Assembly: GCA_016705125.1 (NCBI GenBank)
Contig: JADIYW010000028.1
Span: 192,064 to 256,063, forward strand
DNA: 64,000 nucleotides
Direction: 5' to 3'
Source: Bacteroidota bacterium
Lineage (GTDB): Bacteria > Bacteroidota > Bacteroidia > Chitinophagales > JADIYW01
In this document: one piece after another, positions 17,749 through 25,701 of the stretch
How the letters are laid out: every line of letters starts with the position of its first letter
Numbering within the stretch: the first letter of the stretch is position 1
The notes under the pieces: model-generated
What the model saw: the letters and a program-made list of their open reading frames with translations, nothing else
Told to the model about the DNA's origin: nothing
The model's database searches: none
Made by a program: the position numbers and the translations under genes

Positions 17749-18522
17749 TTACGCTAATACATTCCAAATCAATAGATAAAAAAGTAAAGCACCACCAAAC
17801 TGGGTTGTAAAGTTGTCCCATCCATGCGGTGAAATGGCCTCCACAAAAGTAAGCACTAATGCTATAAAAACAATTTTTAGGATTACAAAATCAATTCCCA
17901 TTTTATCAGCAAATAATGTACTAAGGAAAATACAAGAAATGCTTGCCATAAAAACAGCTAATGAACCTTCAAATGACCTATAAGAAACAACAGCACTAAG
18001 TGAGGGAACTTTGTATTTATGTTTCCCCCATTTAGTGCCTATTGGTTCGGCAATGGCATCAGCCAAGCCAGTTACTAAATAACCTGCCATTGCACATATT
18101 GGAGGAAAGAAATAATTGGAAGCCAAACCTCCAAATAATGTCGCAAAATAGGGAATTATTATAAAGTATGTTTGTTTGGGTTCGTCTTTTTCTCTTGCAA
18201 TGGCTTCGTATAAAATATTGTTTTTACCTCTTAATATGGCATAAATCAAGACCGCAGAAACACCCCAACCAAATACGAATAATCCGCCCAAAGCATATTT
18301 TAATTGAATAGCAGAAGCCGAAAAAAAGATGATAAAATGAAATAACTTCCTCGAATAGCCTGTCCTCCAATGATTATTTTTTTTGAGCCATCCAGCAATA
18401 AAAAGTGCAAAAAAAGCGAAACAAAAACTTAGCGGTAAAAACCAAGCTATAAACGAAAAAGGTGGAATATTTGTATAAAAAAAATCAAAAATAGCAATAA
18501 GGATATCATTTAACTTATGCAT
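17749..18522 (-). CDS. Integral membrane CTP-dependent lipid kinase-like protein (dolichol/phytol kinase family)
   Basis: 257 residues, very hydrophobic, about seven membrane segments. The family signature is RKLFHF near residue 58, then GLADAIAEPIGTKWGKHKYKVPS followed by SFEGSLAVF, the pattern of dolichol kinase, phytol kinase and CDP-diglyceride synthase relatives. The substrate is probably a polyprenol or phytol-like alcohol. It lies six bases downstream of the SDR gene on the same strand and is likely cotranscribed with it. An isoprenoid-alcohol kinase near an atu-like operon is suggestive, but the link is only inference. Confidence 0.72.
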   Translation of the reverse strand: MHKLNDILIAIFDFFYTNIPPFSFIAWFLPLSFCFAFFALFIAGWLKKNNHWRTGYSRKLFHFIIFFSASAIQLKYALGGLFVFGWGVSAVLIYAILRGKNNILYEAIAREKDEPKQTYFIIIPYFATLFGGLASNYFFPPICAMAGYLVTGLADAIAEPIGTKWGKHKYKVPSLSAVVSYRSFEGSLAVFMASISCIFLSTLFADKMGIDFVILKIVFIALVLTFVEAISPHGWDNFTTQFGGALLFYLLIWNVLA

Positions 18523-18528
18523 TCTAAT

Positions 18529-19392
18529 TTAAATTATACCATATTCTTTTATTCCAGTGAGTTCCATACTTTTTATCCATAGGTCTGAAGCATTTTTTTC
18601 GCTACGTGCAGCCATAGATGGAATTACCTTTTTACAATCTGAAAAATGTTCTCCTGTAATCCCTTCTACTGCATCTGAACTTGCCAAAAATATCGAAGTT
18701 GCTGCACCTTGGGCTGTTGTTTTCAATACATATTTACTTACCTTGGCAGTAAAAAAACTATAAAAAAAAGAACCTGAAATGCCAAAATTAGAAGCAATTG
18801 TACCTGGATGAAGGCTATTAACTGTAATATTAGTTTTCTCCAATTCTTTAGCTAAATATCTAGTAAACAATATATTACACAACTTAGACAAGCCATAAGT
18901 GCCAAACTGAGAAAAATTCTTTTCCGCATTCAGATTATTAATATCAAAACCAGTAAACCGATGCGCCATAGATGCTACGTTTACAATTCGCGCCTTTTTA
19001 GCCTTTTTTAAAGCTGGTAAAAGGTAATGGGTTGTCAAAAAATAACCCAAATGGTTAACACCAAACATCCATTCAAATCCATCAGGAGTAATTTGTTTCT
19101 CACTAAGCACCAATCCAGCATTATTTACCAAAACATCGAGATGGTCGTATTTCTTGTAAAAATCTTCGCTAAATGCCTTTATAGATTGATGCCTTGAAAA
19201 ATCGCATAGCATCAAGTCAATATTCTGATTTCCCGTAATGGCAATCAAATCTTGCTGAGCTGCGTAACCTTTAGCTTCATCTCTGCACACCAAAATAATG
19301 GTAGCCCTTTTCAAAGCCAATGCCTTTGCCGTTTCCTTACCAATGCCAGAATTAGCACCAGTAACCACTATTATTTTATTTTCAAAAGACAT
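18529..19392 (-). CDS. Short-chain dehydrogenase/reductase, retinol dehydrogenase-like
   Basis: 287 residues with a Rossmann fold. The cofactor loop is VVTGANSGIGKETAKALA at the start, NNAG follows near residue 90 and the catalytic pair is YGLSK near residue 170, with LHPGTIASNF after it. The arginine in LVCRDEAKG suggests NADP preference. It resembles retinol dehydrogenase/WW-domain oxidoreductase relatives acting on long-chain or isoprenoid alcohols. It probably forms a two-gene unit with the following kinase-like gene and is separated from the upstream SCP2 gene by a hairpin terminator. Confidence 0.85.
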   Translation of the reverse strand: MSFENKIIVVTGANSGIGKETAKALALKRATIILVCRDEAKGYAAQQDLIAITGNQNIDLMLCDFSRHQSIKAFSEDFYKKYDHLDVLVNNAGLVLSEKQITPDGFEWMFGVNHLGYFLTTHYLLPALKKAKKARIVNVASMAHRFTGFDINNLNAEKNFSQFGTYGLSKLCNILFTRYLAKELEKTNITVNSLHPGTIASNFGISGSFFYSFFTAKVSKYVLKTTAQGAATSIFLASSDAVEGITGEHFSDCKKVIPSMAARSEKNASDLWIKSMELTGIKEYGII

Positions 19393-19471
19393 TGCAACTA
19401 ATTTTTACAAATATACAAAAAAACACTCCAAACTCATTTTCGATGTATTTAAATTATCTTAAAAAGCAAAA

Positions 19472-19492
19472 GCCACACTAAAATAGTGTGGC
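19472..19492 (-). terminator. Hairpin terminator after the SCP2 gene
   Basis: Perfect nine-base arms GCCACACTA / TAGTGTGGC with an AAA loop. On the minus strand the stem is followed by TTTTGCTTTTT. It ends the SCP2 transcript before the SDR gene. Confidence 0.75.
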
Positions 19493-19519
19493 CATTTTAT
19501 TTTTATCGTTAAATGACGA

Positions 19520-19855
19520 TTAAACTTCTAAATCGTTAAACATGGTAAGAAATTTAAGCATAGCACCTAAATTGCTAATTTTAATTTTACCCATCATTAC
19601 TGCCATTTGCTTATTGGTACGACCCAATTCTGCGTCTTCAAAATCGGTGGCCAATGACCGAATTACACAATCTGCTTCGCCTTCCAATCCTTCTACTGAA
19701 GTACAAACACCGTTTGCAACTGTAATTGTAAAATTACCTCCTGTTTCGCCTTCCAATTCGAAGTGAAAACGACCAGTTTCGTCGGCTGCTGAATCGGCTT
19801 TAAAGCGACTAGGCATGCCCAATATCATTTCTTTTGCTGTAGTAGGTAAACTCAT
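19520..19855 (-). CDS. Stand-alone SCP2 sterol-carrier-type lipid-binding protein
   Basis: 111 residues forming one SCP2 domain that binds acyl-CoA or other lipids in a hydrophobic tunnel. The C-terminal signature (GRTNKQMAVMMGKIKISNLGAML, from about residue 78) aligns with the C-terminal ends of the two acyl-CoA dehydrogenase fusions at 35529 and 37567 (GKLNPQEAFM-GKIKVSDL). It has its own promoter (TATCTTTG) and an upstream palindrome sharing the core CCAAACGTTTG with the site before the atu-like operon, so it is probably coregulated with it. Confidence 0.88.
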   Translation of the reverse strand: MSLPTTAKEMILGMPSRFKADSAADETGRFHFELEGETGGNFTITVANGVCTSVEGLEGEADCVIRSLATDFEDAELGRTNKQMAVMMGKIKISNLGAMLKFLTMFNDLEV

Positions 19856-19880
19856 AATTTTTATTTAATTTTTATTTCAC

Positions 19881-19888
19881 CAAAGATA
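19881..19888 (-). promoter_or_regulatory. Bacteroidota-type -7 box (TATCTTTG) for the SCP2 gene
   Basis: Exact match to TAnnTTTG on the minus strand, 26 bp before the ATG. A TTTG lies about 21 bases upstream as a -33 element. The operator-like site lies just upstream of it. Confidence 0.65.
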
Positions 19889-19918
19889 AATAAACAATTT
19901 TTAATTATCCAAATTTTT

Positions 19919-19935
19919 CCAAACGTTTGTTTGGT
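19919..19935 (-). promoter_or_regulatory. Operator-like palindrome upstream of the SCP2 promoter
   Basis: Minus strand reads ACCAAACAAACGTTTGG; the core CCAAACGTTTG and the outer ACCAAAC match the site at 25641. This form is like operators of TetR-family fatty-acid/terpene regulators such as PsrA. No regulator gene is in the window. Confidence 0.5.
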
Positions 19936-19963
19936 AAAATTTTTTGCCAATGAAATAATAAAT

Positions 19964-19993
19964 CAATGAAATAATGAAATAATTAGCGAATTA
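19964..19993 (+). repeat. Dispersed AT-rich repeat, copy 1
   Basis: Thirty bases, CAATGAAATAATGAAATAAT then TAGCGAATTA, identical to 20049-20078. An inverted 24-base match lies at 53777-53800. Confidence 0.8.
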
Positions 19994-20048
19994 AAATGAA
20001 GTAATTAAATGTTGAATAGAACCAAGATATTTAGAATCAAGAAAGAAG

Positions 20049-20078
20049 CAATGAAATAATGAAATAATTAGCGAATTA
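20049..20078 (+). repeat. Dispersed AT-rich repeat, copy 2
   Basis: Perfect direct copy of 19964-19993. The preceding CCAAGATATTTAGAATC and AAGAAAG are also shared, inverted, with the copy near 53820. Confidence 0.8.
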
Positions 20079-20192
20079 GCAAATGGATGGGGAATCAAGA
20101 GCCTAGATAGAGCCCAGAATCAAAATAACCAATAACTTTATAACTTATCACTTTTTCCCAAAAAAAACAACCATTTTCTCCAACCAAATTAC

Positions 20193-20200
20193 TATTTTTA
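20193..20200 (+). promoter_or_regulatory. Candidate -7 box (TATTTTTA)
   Basis: TAnnTTTA, 13 bp before the ATG of the FG-GAP protein. The same box and spacing occur before 39900, 46265 and 53994. Confidence 0.45.
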
Positions 20201-20213
20201 CAAAAAAAACTAA

Positions 20214-22740
20214 ATGTCCACCTCTACTCCTATTTTAAACCAAAAATACATTGAAAAAGCTATAAAAGTTTTTAAAAAAACGGGGCAGTTTTTTATTGAA
20301 CGACGCACACTTTTAAGTTCCCTTGTAGCTTCTATATTTGCTGATAAAGCAATAGCACAAAGTGGATTTCCTGTGTATGCACCTGCGGTTTTAAAACCTT
20401 TTAATTTAGATTTTTATAAATTTAACTCCGATTCTTTAGGCAATAAAATTAAATCATTTAACCTTTTAGACACTGATTTAGATGGAGATTTAGATATTTT
20501 TGGTATATTAGATTCAAGTGGCTTAAATTTTCCTTTTTTAGTTATTAATGAAGGAAACAAGCAATTTCCTAAATTTTCTAGAAACATAAATTTATCTCCT
20601 TTCGGTTTAGAAAATAATACATTATCCTTTGATTATATTACTTTTAATAACATAATCGATTTTGATAACGATGGTGATTGGGATATAATTTTTAGTGAGG
20701 CGGATGATTATTTTTCCCGAATTTTAGGCTTGGCAAATATGGGTTCAAATCAAACTCCTTTTTTCAATCCATTACCAGTAAACATAGGTTTTGGTAATTA
20801 TGGTGTAAGATGTGTAATTGATTATGACAATGATGGAGATTTAGATATTGGATTGTTTCCAGGTATATCACATGATAATTTTGAAGACACAGCCTATTTT
20901 GAACATAAGAAAATATTCTTCCTAATAAATTCAGGAATAGCCAATAATATAGACTTTAATCAAGTTTGTATAAATCCAAATAGTATAATTTCTGCCAAAA
21001 ACCACGACAAATTTTATGGCGCAGTGGGAGATTTGATTCCTGTTGATTTTGATTCAGATGGAGATAAAGATTTAGTTGGGATTGGAGGGTATTATACAAT
21101 AAAATACACTTATGGCTATATAAATCTAAAGTCCTTAGGATTTTTATTTGAAAACAATAATAATACTGAAAAATTTACTAAAATAGAGAGTATTGAAACT
21201 TTTAATGAAATTGGATTTTTTAATGAGTTTGCTTATGGTGGTTCAGTACCAACAGGCAACCTTTCTCTTTCTTTTGGAGATTTAGATAGTGATGGAGACC
21301 AAGATATAATTTATTATAATGATTATAAAGAAGTTGATTATATTAATCAGTCTAATTTTTTCTTTTTAGAAAACCTCGGTCATATTAATAATAGAATTAT
21401 AGGCACTTGTTTTAATGATTTAAATAATGATGGTATGCAACAAGAGGCCATTGAAGACGGCATGGTTAATGTGGTACTCAGCTTCGATAAGCAAGGAGGC
21501 ACACCCCATAAAGGCATTACTATTACTGATACTGCTGGCAAATTCATGTTTCCAGCACTGGATGGTTCGTATATTCTAAAACCTATTGCACCCAATTATT
21601 ATACCCCTGCTCCTTTGGAAGTTACCATCAATACTGCCGATGCAGAGTTTGTGTATGAGCGTAACTTTGCCCTCAAACCTAATGCCAATATCGCCGATTT
21701 GTCGTGTGTAATCACTTCTCCAACCCTGCCCAGGTTTTAAAGTGCCCTACTGGCTTACTTACAAAAACGTGGGTACAAAGAACCTGACAGGTTCGCTCGT
21801 ATATACTAAAGACAGCCGATTGACATACCAAACCGCCTCGCAAGCACCTAATTCTCAGGCGGGCAATACCCTTACTTGGAATTTTGCCAATATAAAACCA
21901 AATGAATCCTTTACCATTTATGCCGAAATGCTGCTTTCTGCAAGTGCTAATTTGGGCGATTCACTCACCAATATTTTGGCGATTTTGCCTTCCATCGGCG
22001 ACCAAACACCCATCGACAACCAAGACACACTTAAAAGCAATATCGTAGGTTCATTCGACCCCAACGACAAATTGGTATCGCCAATTGGGGCAGGCATTAA
22101 TGGCAATATTCCCATTGGTAATCAGCCGTTGGAATATACAGTGCGATTCCAAAATACAGGAACCGATACCGCATTTAATGTAATTGTACAAGACAGTTTG
22201 GATCTGGATTTCGACTGGTCTTCACTCAAAATAATGGCATCGAGCCACGAGGTAACGGCTGCTATTAGAAGCAATAATAAAATAAAATTCACTTTCGACA
22301 ATATTTTATTGCCACACAAAGCTGCCAGTGAACCCAAAAGCCATGGTTTTGTAAAATACAGCATACAGCCCAAAGTGGGATTGGTGGCAGGAACTAAATT
22401 CCATAATACTGCTAATATCTATTTCGATTTCAATGCGCCAATCGTAACAAATACAACGATTAACACCTTTTTTGTTTCTACAGGCGTTTATGATAATATC
22501 AACCAATCGTACAGGCTATTTCCCAACCCAATGCACCAAAAAGCGGTATTGCAATTCGACAATTTGCATGGCGAAACATTTGTATTGAAACTAATGGATG
22601 CCACAGGCAAAGTAGTAAAAACATACACCGTGGAGGGCAACCAAGCCACCATCGAACGACAAGACTTATCACCTGGCATTTATATTTTTAGCCTCGAAGG
22701 ACAAAAAACACAAAGCGCAGGGAAATTGGTGGTGGAATAG
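20214..22740 (+). pseudogene. T9SS-secreted FG-GAP/SdrD-B/DUF11 surface protein, one frameshift
   Basis: Two adjacent ORFs (20214-21740 and 21742-22740) form one protein of about 840 residues. The first has an RR-containing signal-like segment (ERRTLLSSLVASIF, near residue 50) and at least five Ca-binding FG-GAP/VCBS motifs (DTDLDGDLDIF, DFDNDGDWDII, DYDNDGDLDIG, DFDSDGDKDLV, DLDSDGDQDII), then an SdrD-B-like domain (GTCFNDLNNDG). The second has a DUF11-type domain (PLEYTVRFQNTGTDTA) and a type IX secretion sorting domain (FPNPMHQKAVLQF ... LSPGIYIF). The break is at 21728: one C too many in CTGCCCAGG turns GFKVPYW into a stop. A recent mutation or sequence error are both possible. The product is probably an adhesin or surface-attached protein. 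Confidence 0.8.
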
Positions 22741-22755
22741 ATAGAGGAGGATAAT

Positions 22756-22782
22756 CAGTCCGCTGACCGCTGACCGCCGACT
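22756..22782. repeat. GTC(C/G)AC-type repeat, diverged copy
   Basis: CAGTCCGCTGACCGCTGACC with GCCGACT following. It is a variant of the family found in and around the atu-like operon and at 53566. Confidence 0.5.
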
Positions 22783-22823
22783 AACAACCTTGAACCTAAA
22801 ATTATAAACTAAACTTAGCACCA

Positions 22824-23942
22824 ATGGAAAATCAAAATAATAAAATAGGACAACCTTCCGCACCATTTAGCTGCACTTATACCCCTAGCTTTGCTGAGTT
22901 ATTATTGCAACTAAACTGTTCCTTAGCAGTCAGCACCTATCAGGCAGGCAAATTGATTATTTTAAGTCCGAAAAATAGCGACCAACTCATACAATTGCCA
23001 CGTACATTTCCTCGTGTAATGGGCATCGCATTAGAAGGCGACGAAATGGCGGTGGCCACCAAAGATGAAGTAATTTATTTGCGCAATTCCGAGCCTTTAG
23101 CATGGCATTACCCAAAATCACCAGGAGTATATGATGCTATGTTTGTTCCTCGTGCCACCTACTATACCAGCCACCTCGACATCCATGATTTGGAATTTGG
23201 AAATGGCGAAATTTATGGCGTCAATACCTCCTTTTCTACCATCGTAAAAATTGACAAAAACTATAATTTTACACCTATTTGGAAACCTCCATTTATAACT
23301 GAATTGGCTTCTGAAGACCGTTGTCATTTGAATGGCATGGCGATGAAGGATGGAAAGCCAAAATATGCTACCGCTTTCAACAAAGGCAATACGCCACATA
23401 GTTGGAAAGAAACTTTAGGCGAAAAAGGTGTTTTAATAGATATTGACACCAACGAAATAATAGTTGAAGGGCTTGAAATGCCACACTCACCAAGGCTTTT
23501 TGGAGACGATTTATTGGTTTTACAATCCCGAAATGGTGCCATTAGCAAGGTAGATACAAAAACTGGCCAACTAACAGAAATTAGGCGATTAAATTATTTT
23601 GTAAGAGGAATGGATAAAGTGGGCGATTATTTGTTTGTTGGTTTTTCGCGCATACGCAAAAATTCGTCGATATTTGGAAAACTCGATATTGGCGACCACT
23701 CTCCAAATGCAGGCGTGGCTATTATTCACCTTCCTACTGGTGCACAAGTGGCCGAATTGAAATATCTATCTTCGGTAGAAGAAATATACGATTTGAAAAT
23801 TATAAAAGGATTCAAACGACCAAATGTATTGAATACCATTAGGCCTGATTTCAAATTAGGTTTATCCATACCTGAAACAACCTTTTGGGCACCAATAGAG
23901 GCATTCAATGCATTGGATAAAGATCAAAAGAAAGAGGAATAG
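22824..23942 (+). CDS. TIGR03032 family protein
   Basis: 372 residues, no signal peptide, beta-propeller-like. The N-terminal LAVSTYQAGKLI, the central DIHDLEFGNGEIYGVNT and HLNGMAM, and the MPHSPRL segment are hallmarks of TIGR03032 (DUF4915). No biochemical role is established. Homologues are often near secreted repeat proteins, and this one follows the T9SS protein by 83 bp on the same strand. Confidence 0.8.
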   Translation: MENQNNKIGQPSAPFSCTYTPSFAELLLQLNCSLAVSTYQAGKLIILSPKNSDQLIQLPRTFPRVMGIALEGDEMAVATKDEVIYLRNSEPLAWHYPKSPGVYDAMFVPRATYYTSHLDIHDLEFGNGEIYGVNTSFSTIVKIDKNYNFTPIWKPPFITELASEDRCHLNGMAMKDGKPKYATAFNKGNTPHSWKETLGEKGVLIDIDTNEIIVEGLEMPHSPRLFGDDLLVLQSRNGAISKVDTKTGQLTEIRRLNYFVRGMDKVGDYLFVGFSRIRKNSSIFGKLDIGDHSPNAGVAIIHLPTGAQVAELKYLSSVEEIYDLKIIKGFKRPNVLNTIRPDFKLGLSIPETTFWAPIEAFNALDKDQKKEE

Positions 23943-23989
23943 AAATTTATATTATGACTTTTTTAGCACTATTTCATTTTTCCATTTGC

Positions 23990-25387
23990 CTAAAAAAGAT
24001 TTTTCATCGTCACTACATTATCTATAACTGATAGGCTGTGTTCATTTATTTCCATACCATAAGTGGTTACAAGTGTTGTGATTAGCTGTTTACGCGTTTT
24101 GCTTATTGCTCTAAATTGCTCTCTTCGATTCCATAATTGTTGAGCATACTTTTTTTCACAAATATTAATGGCATTGTCCTTTCTATCAATTAATAAATCA
24201 ATTTGAAAACCCTCTTGAATTTCGTTTCCCTTAATATAAAAACTCGCTGATTCTGAATAAACGCCAGCAATACCAAGGGCATTTTTTATCCTATCTAGGT
24301 GTTTAATACATAAACATTCAAATGCATAGCCAGCCCAAACCTTATATTTTTGTGATTGACTTAAATTTGCCCAAGTACCTGATAGAGCAGACCTTGATTT
24401 TGCAATAAAACTCAAATAAAAAAGGGAATATTCATCGATTAATCTATAGATAGTGTTACGCTCAATTTTACCAAATGGCTGGTACGACATTATAAATGAA
24501 GCTTCCTCTAAGTCATTTAAAATTCGGGTAAGTCCTCCACCATTTGTATAACCCGATATTTCAATAATTTCTTGCCTAGTAAGGCCTTTCCACTTTGTGG
24601 CCAGCACTTTTACAATTATTTCATAGCCTTCATAATTATCAAATAATGCCTTATATAAATTATTAAACTCGTGCTTGAGTAAGCCTTGTTCTCCAAAACA
24701 AATTCTATCAATTGCAATTATAGCAGTATCACCTCTTATAATTTCATTTAAATAAAATGGAATTCCGCCCATAACCATATACAATTGAATAATATCGTAT
24801 TTTGGAAGCTGAATTTTCTTTCTCTTTAAAAAAGATTCTGTTTCTCCTAAAGTAAATGGTTTAAGTTTTATGTGGTGCGTAATTCTATTGTGTAATCCAC
24901 CTCGGTTATTTATAATATTTTTGGTAATCCACGATGCAGCCGACCCGCAAACGACTAATACAATATTTCTATCCACCGCCCATGCATTCCAAAAGTGGTC
25001 TAATGCCGATAGAAATCCTGATTTTGCTGTCGCAATCCATGGTACTTCGTCTAAAAAAATTACTTGCTTTTTTTTTGTCTTTTTATGTAAAAGAAAGGCT
25101 TTTAGTTGGTCAAATGCAATGTCCCAATTTTTTGGCGTTTCTGCCAAAAATGGTACAATATAATGGTTTTCTAAAGTGCGACTAAAACGTTCTAATTGTT
25201 CCTGATTGGATGCCTCTTTTTTTCCTGTAAAATAAAAAAACATATTCGAAGCAAATCCGTGCTTAATTAAAAATGTTTTCCCGACTCTTCTTCTGCCCGT
25301 TACAGCTATAAAATTAGCCCCATTCGTTTTTAAAATTCTATCAAATATTTCTAATTCTGTCTGTCTTCCGCATATCTCATCTTTCAT
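23990..25387 (-). CDS. AAA-type ATPase with C-terminal DUF234/PD-(D/E)xK region (COG1672-like)
   Basis: Start placed at ATG 25387 (MKDEICGRQTEL), giving 465 residues; the frame runs on upstream only through a palindrome. Walker A is TGRRRVGKT, Walker B is VIFLDEVPW, and sensor-like VVCGSAASW follows; the next part resembles winged-helix and DUF234 regions. Near the C-terminus QIDLLID...ICEKK fits a D...ExK nuclease signature. The family is widespread and poorly understood, often in variable copy number. Three palindromes lie immediately upstream, the first touching the start codon. Confidence 0.82.
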   Translation of the reverse strand: MKDEICGRQTELEIFDRILKTNGANFIAVTGRRRVGKTFLIKHGFASNMFFYFTGKKEASNQEQLERFSRTLENHYIVPFLAETPKNWDIAFDQLKAFLLHKKTKKKQVIFLDEVPWIATAKSGFLSALDHFWNAWAVDRNIVLVVCGSAASWITKNIINNRGGLHNRITHHIKLKPFTLGETESFLKRKKIQLPKYDIIQLYMVMGGIPFYLNEIIRGDTAIIAIDRICFGEQGLLKHEFNNLYKALFDNYEGYEIIVKVLATKWKGLTRQEIIEISGYTNGGGLTRILNDLEEASFIMSYQPFGKIERNTIYRLIDEYSLFYLSFIAKSRSALSGTWANLSQSQKYKVWAGYAFECLCIKHLDRIKNALGIAGVYSESASFYIKGNEIQEGFQIDLLIDRKDNAINICEKKYAQQLWNRREQFRAISKTRKQLITTLVTTYGMEINEHSLSVIDNVVTMKNLF

Positions 25388-25434
25388 TATATTTGGCTTT
25401 AATGTGCAAAAATATGTAATTAGAGCCAAATATA
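25388..25434. promoter_or_regulatory. Palindrome A abutting the ATPase start codon
   Basis: Arms TATATTTGGCTTTAAT (25388-25403) and ATTAGAGCCAAATATA (25419-25434), 15 of 16 pairing, 15-base loop. In the minus-strand mRNA it would cover the ribosome-binding region. It could be an operator or a leader hairpin. Confidence 0.65.
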
Positions 25435-25461
25435 AAAATAGAACCCCAATTTATTTAAAGA

Positions 25462-25510
25462 AATAATTAGCCTTAAGTGCCATAAAAAATACAGTTAAAG
25501 CCAAATATAG
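25462..25510. promoter_or_regulatory. Palindrome B, degenerate copy
   Basis: Left arm ATTAGCCTTAAG, right arm GTTAAAGCCAAATATAG, loop TGCCATAAAAAATACA. It shares the TAAGTGC-ATAAAAAATA centre with copy C. Confidence 0.5.
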
Positions 25511-25538
25511 AATCAAATTATTGATTCTTATAGAAAAA

Positions 25539-25586
25539 TATACTTGGCTCTAAGTGCTATAAAAAATATAATTAGAGCCAAGTATA
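25539..25586. promoter_or_regulatory. Palindrome C
   Basis: Arms TATACTTGGCTCTAAG (25539-25554) and ATTAGAGCCAAGTATA (25571-25586), 15 of 16 pairing. Arms differ from copy A at matched positions (TTTGG/CCAAA against CTTGG/CCAAG), so pairing is kept. Confidence 0.65.
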
Positions 25587-25640
25587 ATATAAAAAATCCA
25601 TTAAAAAATGATCTATTTTATAAATTAAAAAATATTTTTT

Positions 25641-25654
25641 ACCAAACGTTTGGT
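25641..25654 (+). promoter_or_regulatory. Operator-like perfect palindrome before the atu-like operon
   Basis: ACCAAACGTTTGGT, perfect 14-bp dyad, overlapping the expected -33 position (25649 onward) of the promoter at 25673. Repression by a TetR-family protein such as an AtuR/PsrA relative is plausible. It shares its core with 19919-19935. Confidence 0.6.
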
Positions 25655-25672
25655 CAAATAAATATTTAATTG

Positions 25673-25680
25673 CAAATTTG
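25673..25680 (+). promoter_or_regulatory. Candidate -7 box (CAAATTTG)
   Basis: One mismatch to TAnnTTTG, 21 bp before the ATG at 25702, with TTTGG of the palindrome about 20 bases upstream. Confidence 0.45.
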
Positions 25681-25701
25681 TAAAAAGAACTATTTTAGCT
25701 T

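Larger units (their letters stand above)
19856..20213. other. Gene-free 358-bp spacer
   Basis: Holds the SCP2 promoter and operator on the left, the two 30-bp direct repeats at 19964 and 20049, and the promoter of the next plus-strand gene at the right end. No ORF of interest was seen in it. Confidence 0.7.

Noticed and set aside
25388..25429. Upstream extension of the ATPase frame (14 extra codons)
   Set aside because: The extra codons are the palindrome itself; the conserved protein starts at MKDEICGRQ.
25388..25586. Three evenly spaced repeats, considered as a CRISPR array
   Set aside because: Units are diverged ~48-bp dyads with large loops, spacing is irregular and there are no cas genes; they fit operators or hairpins better.
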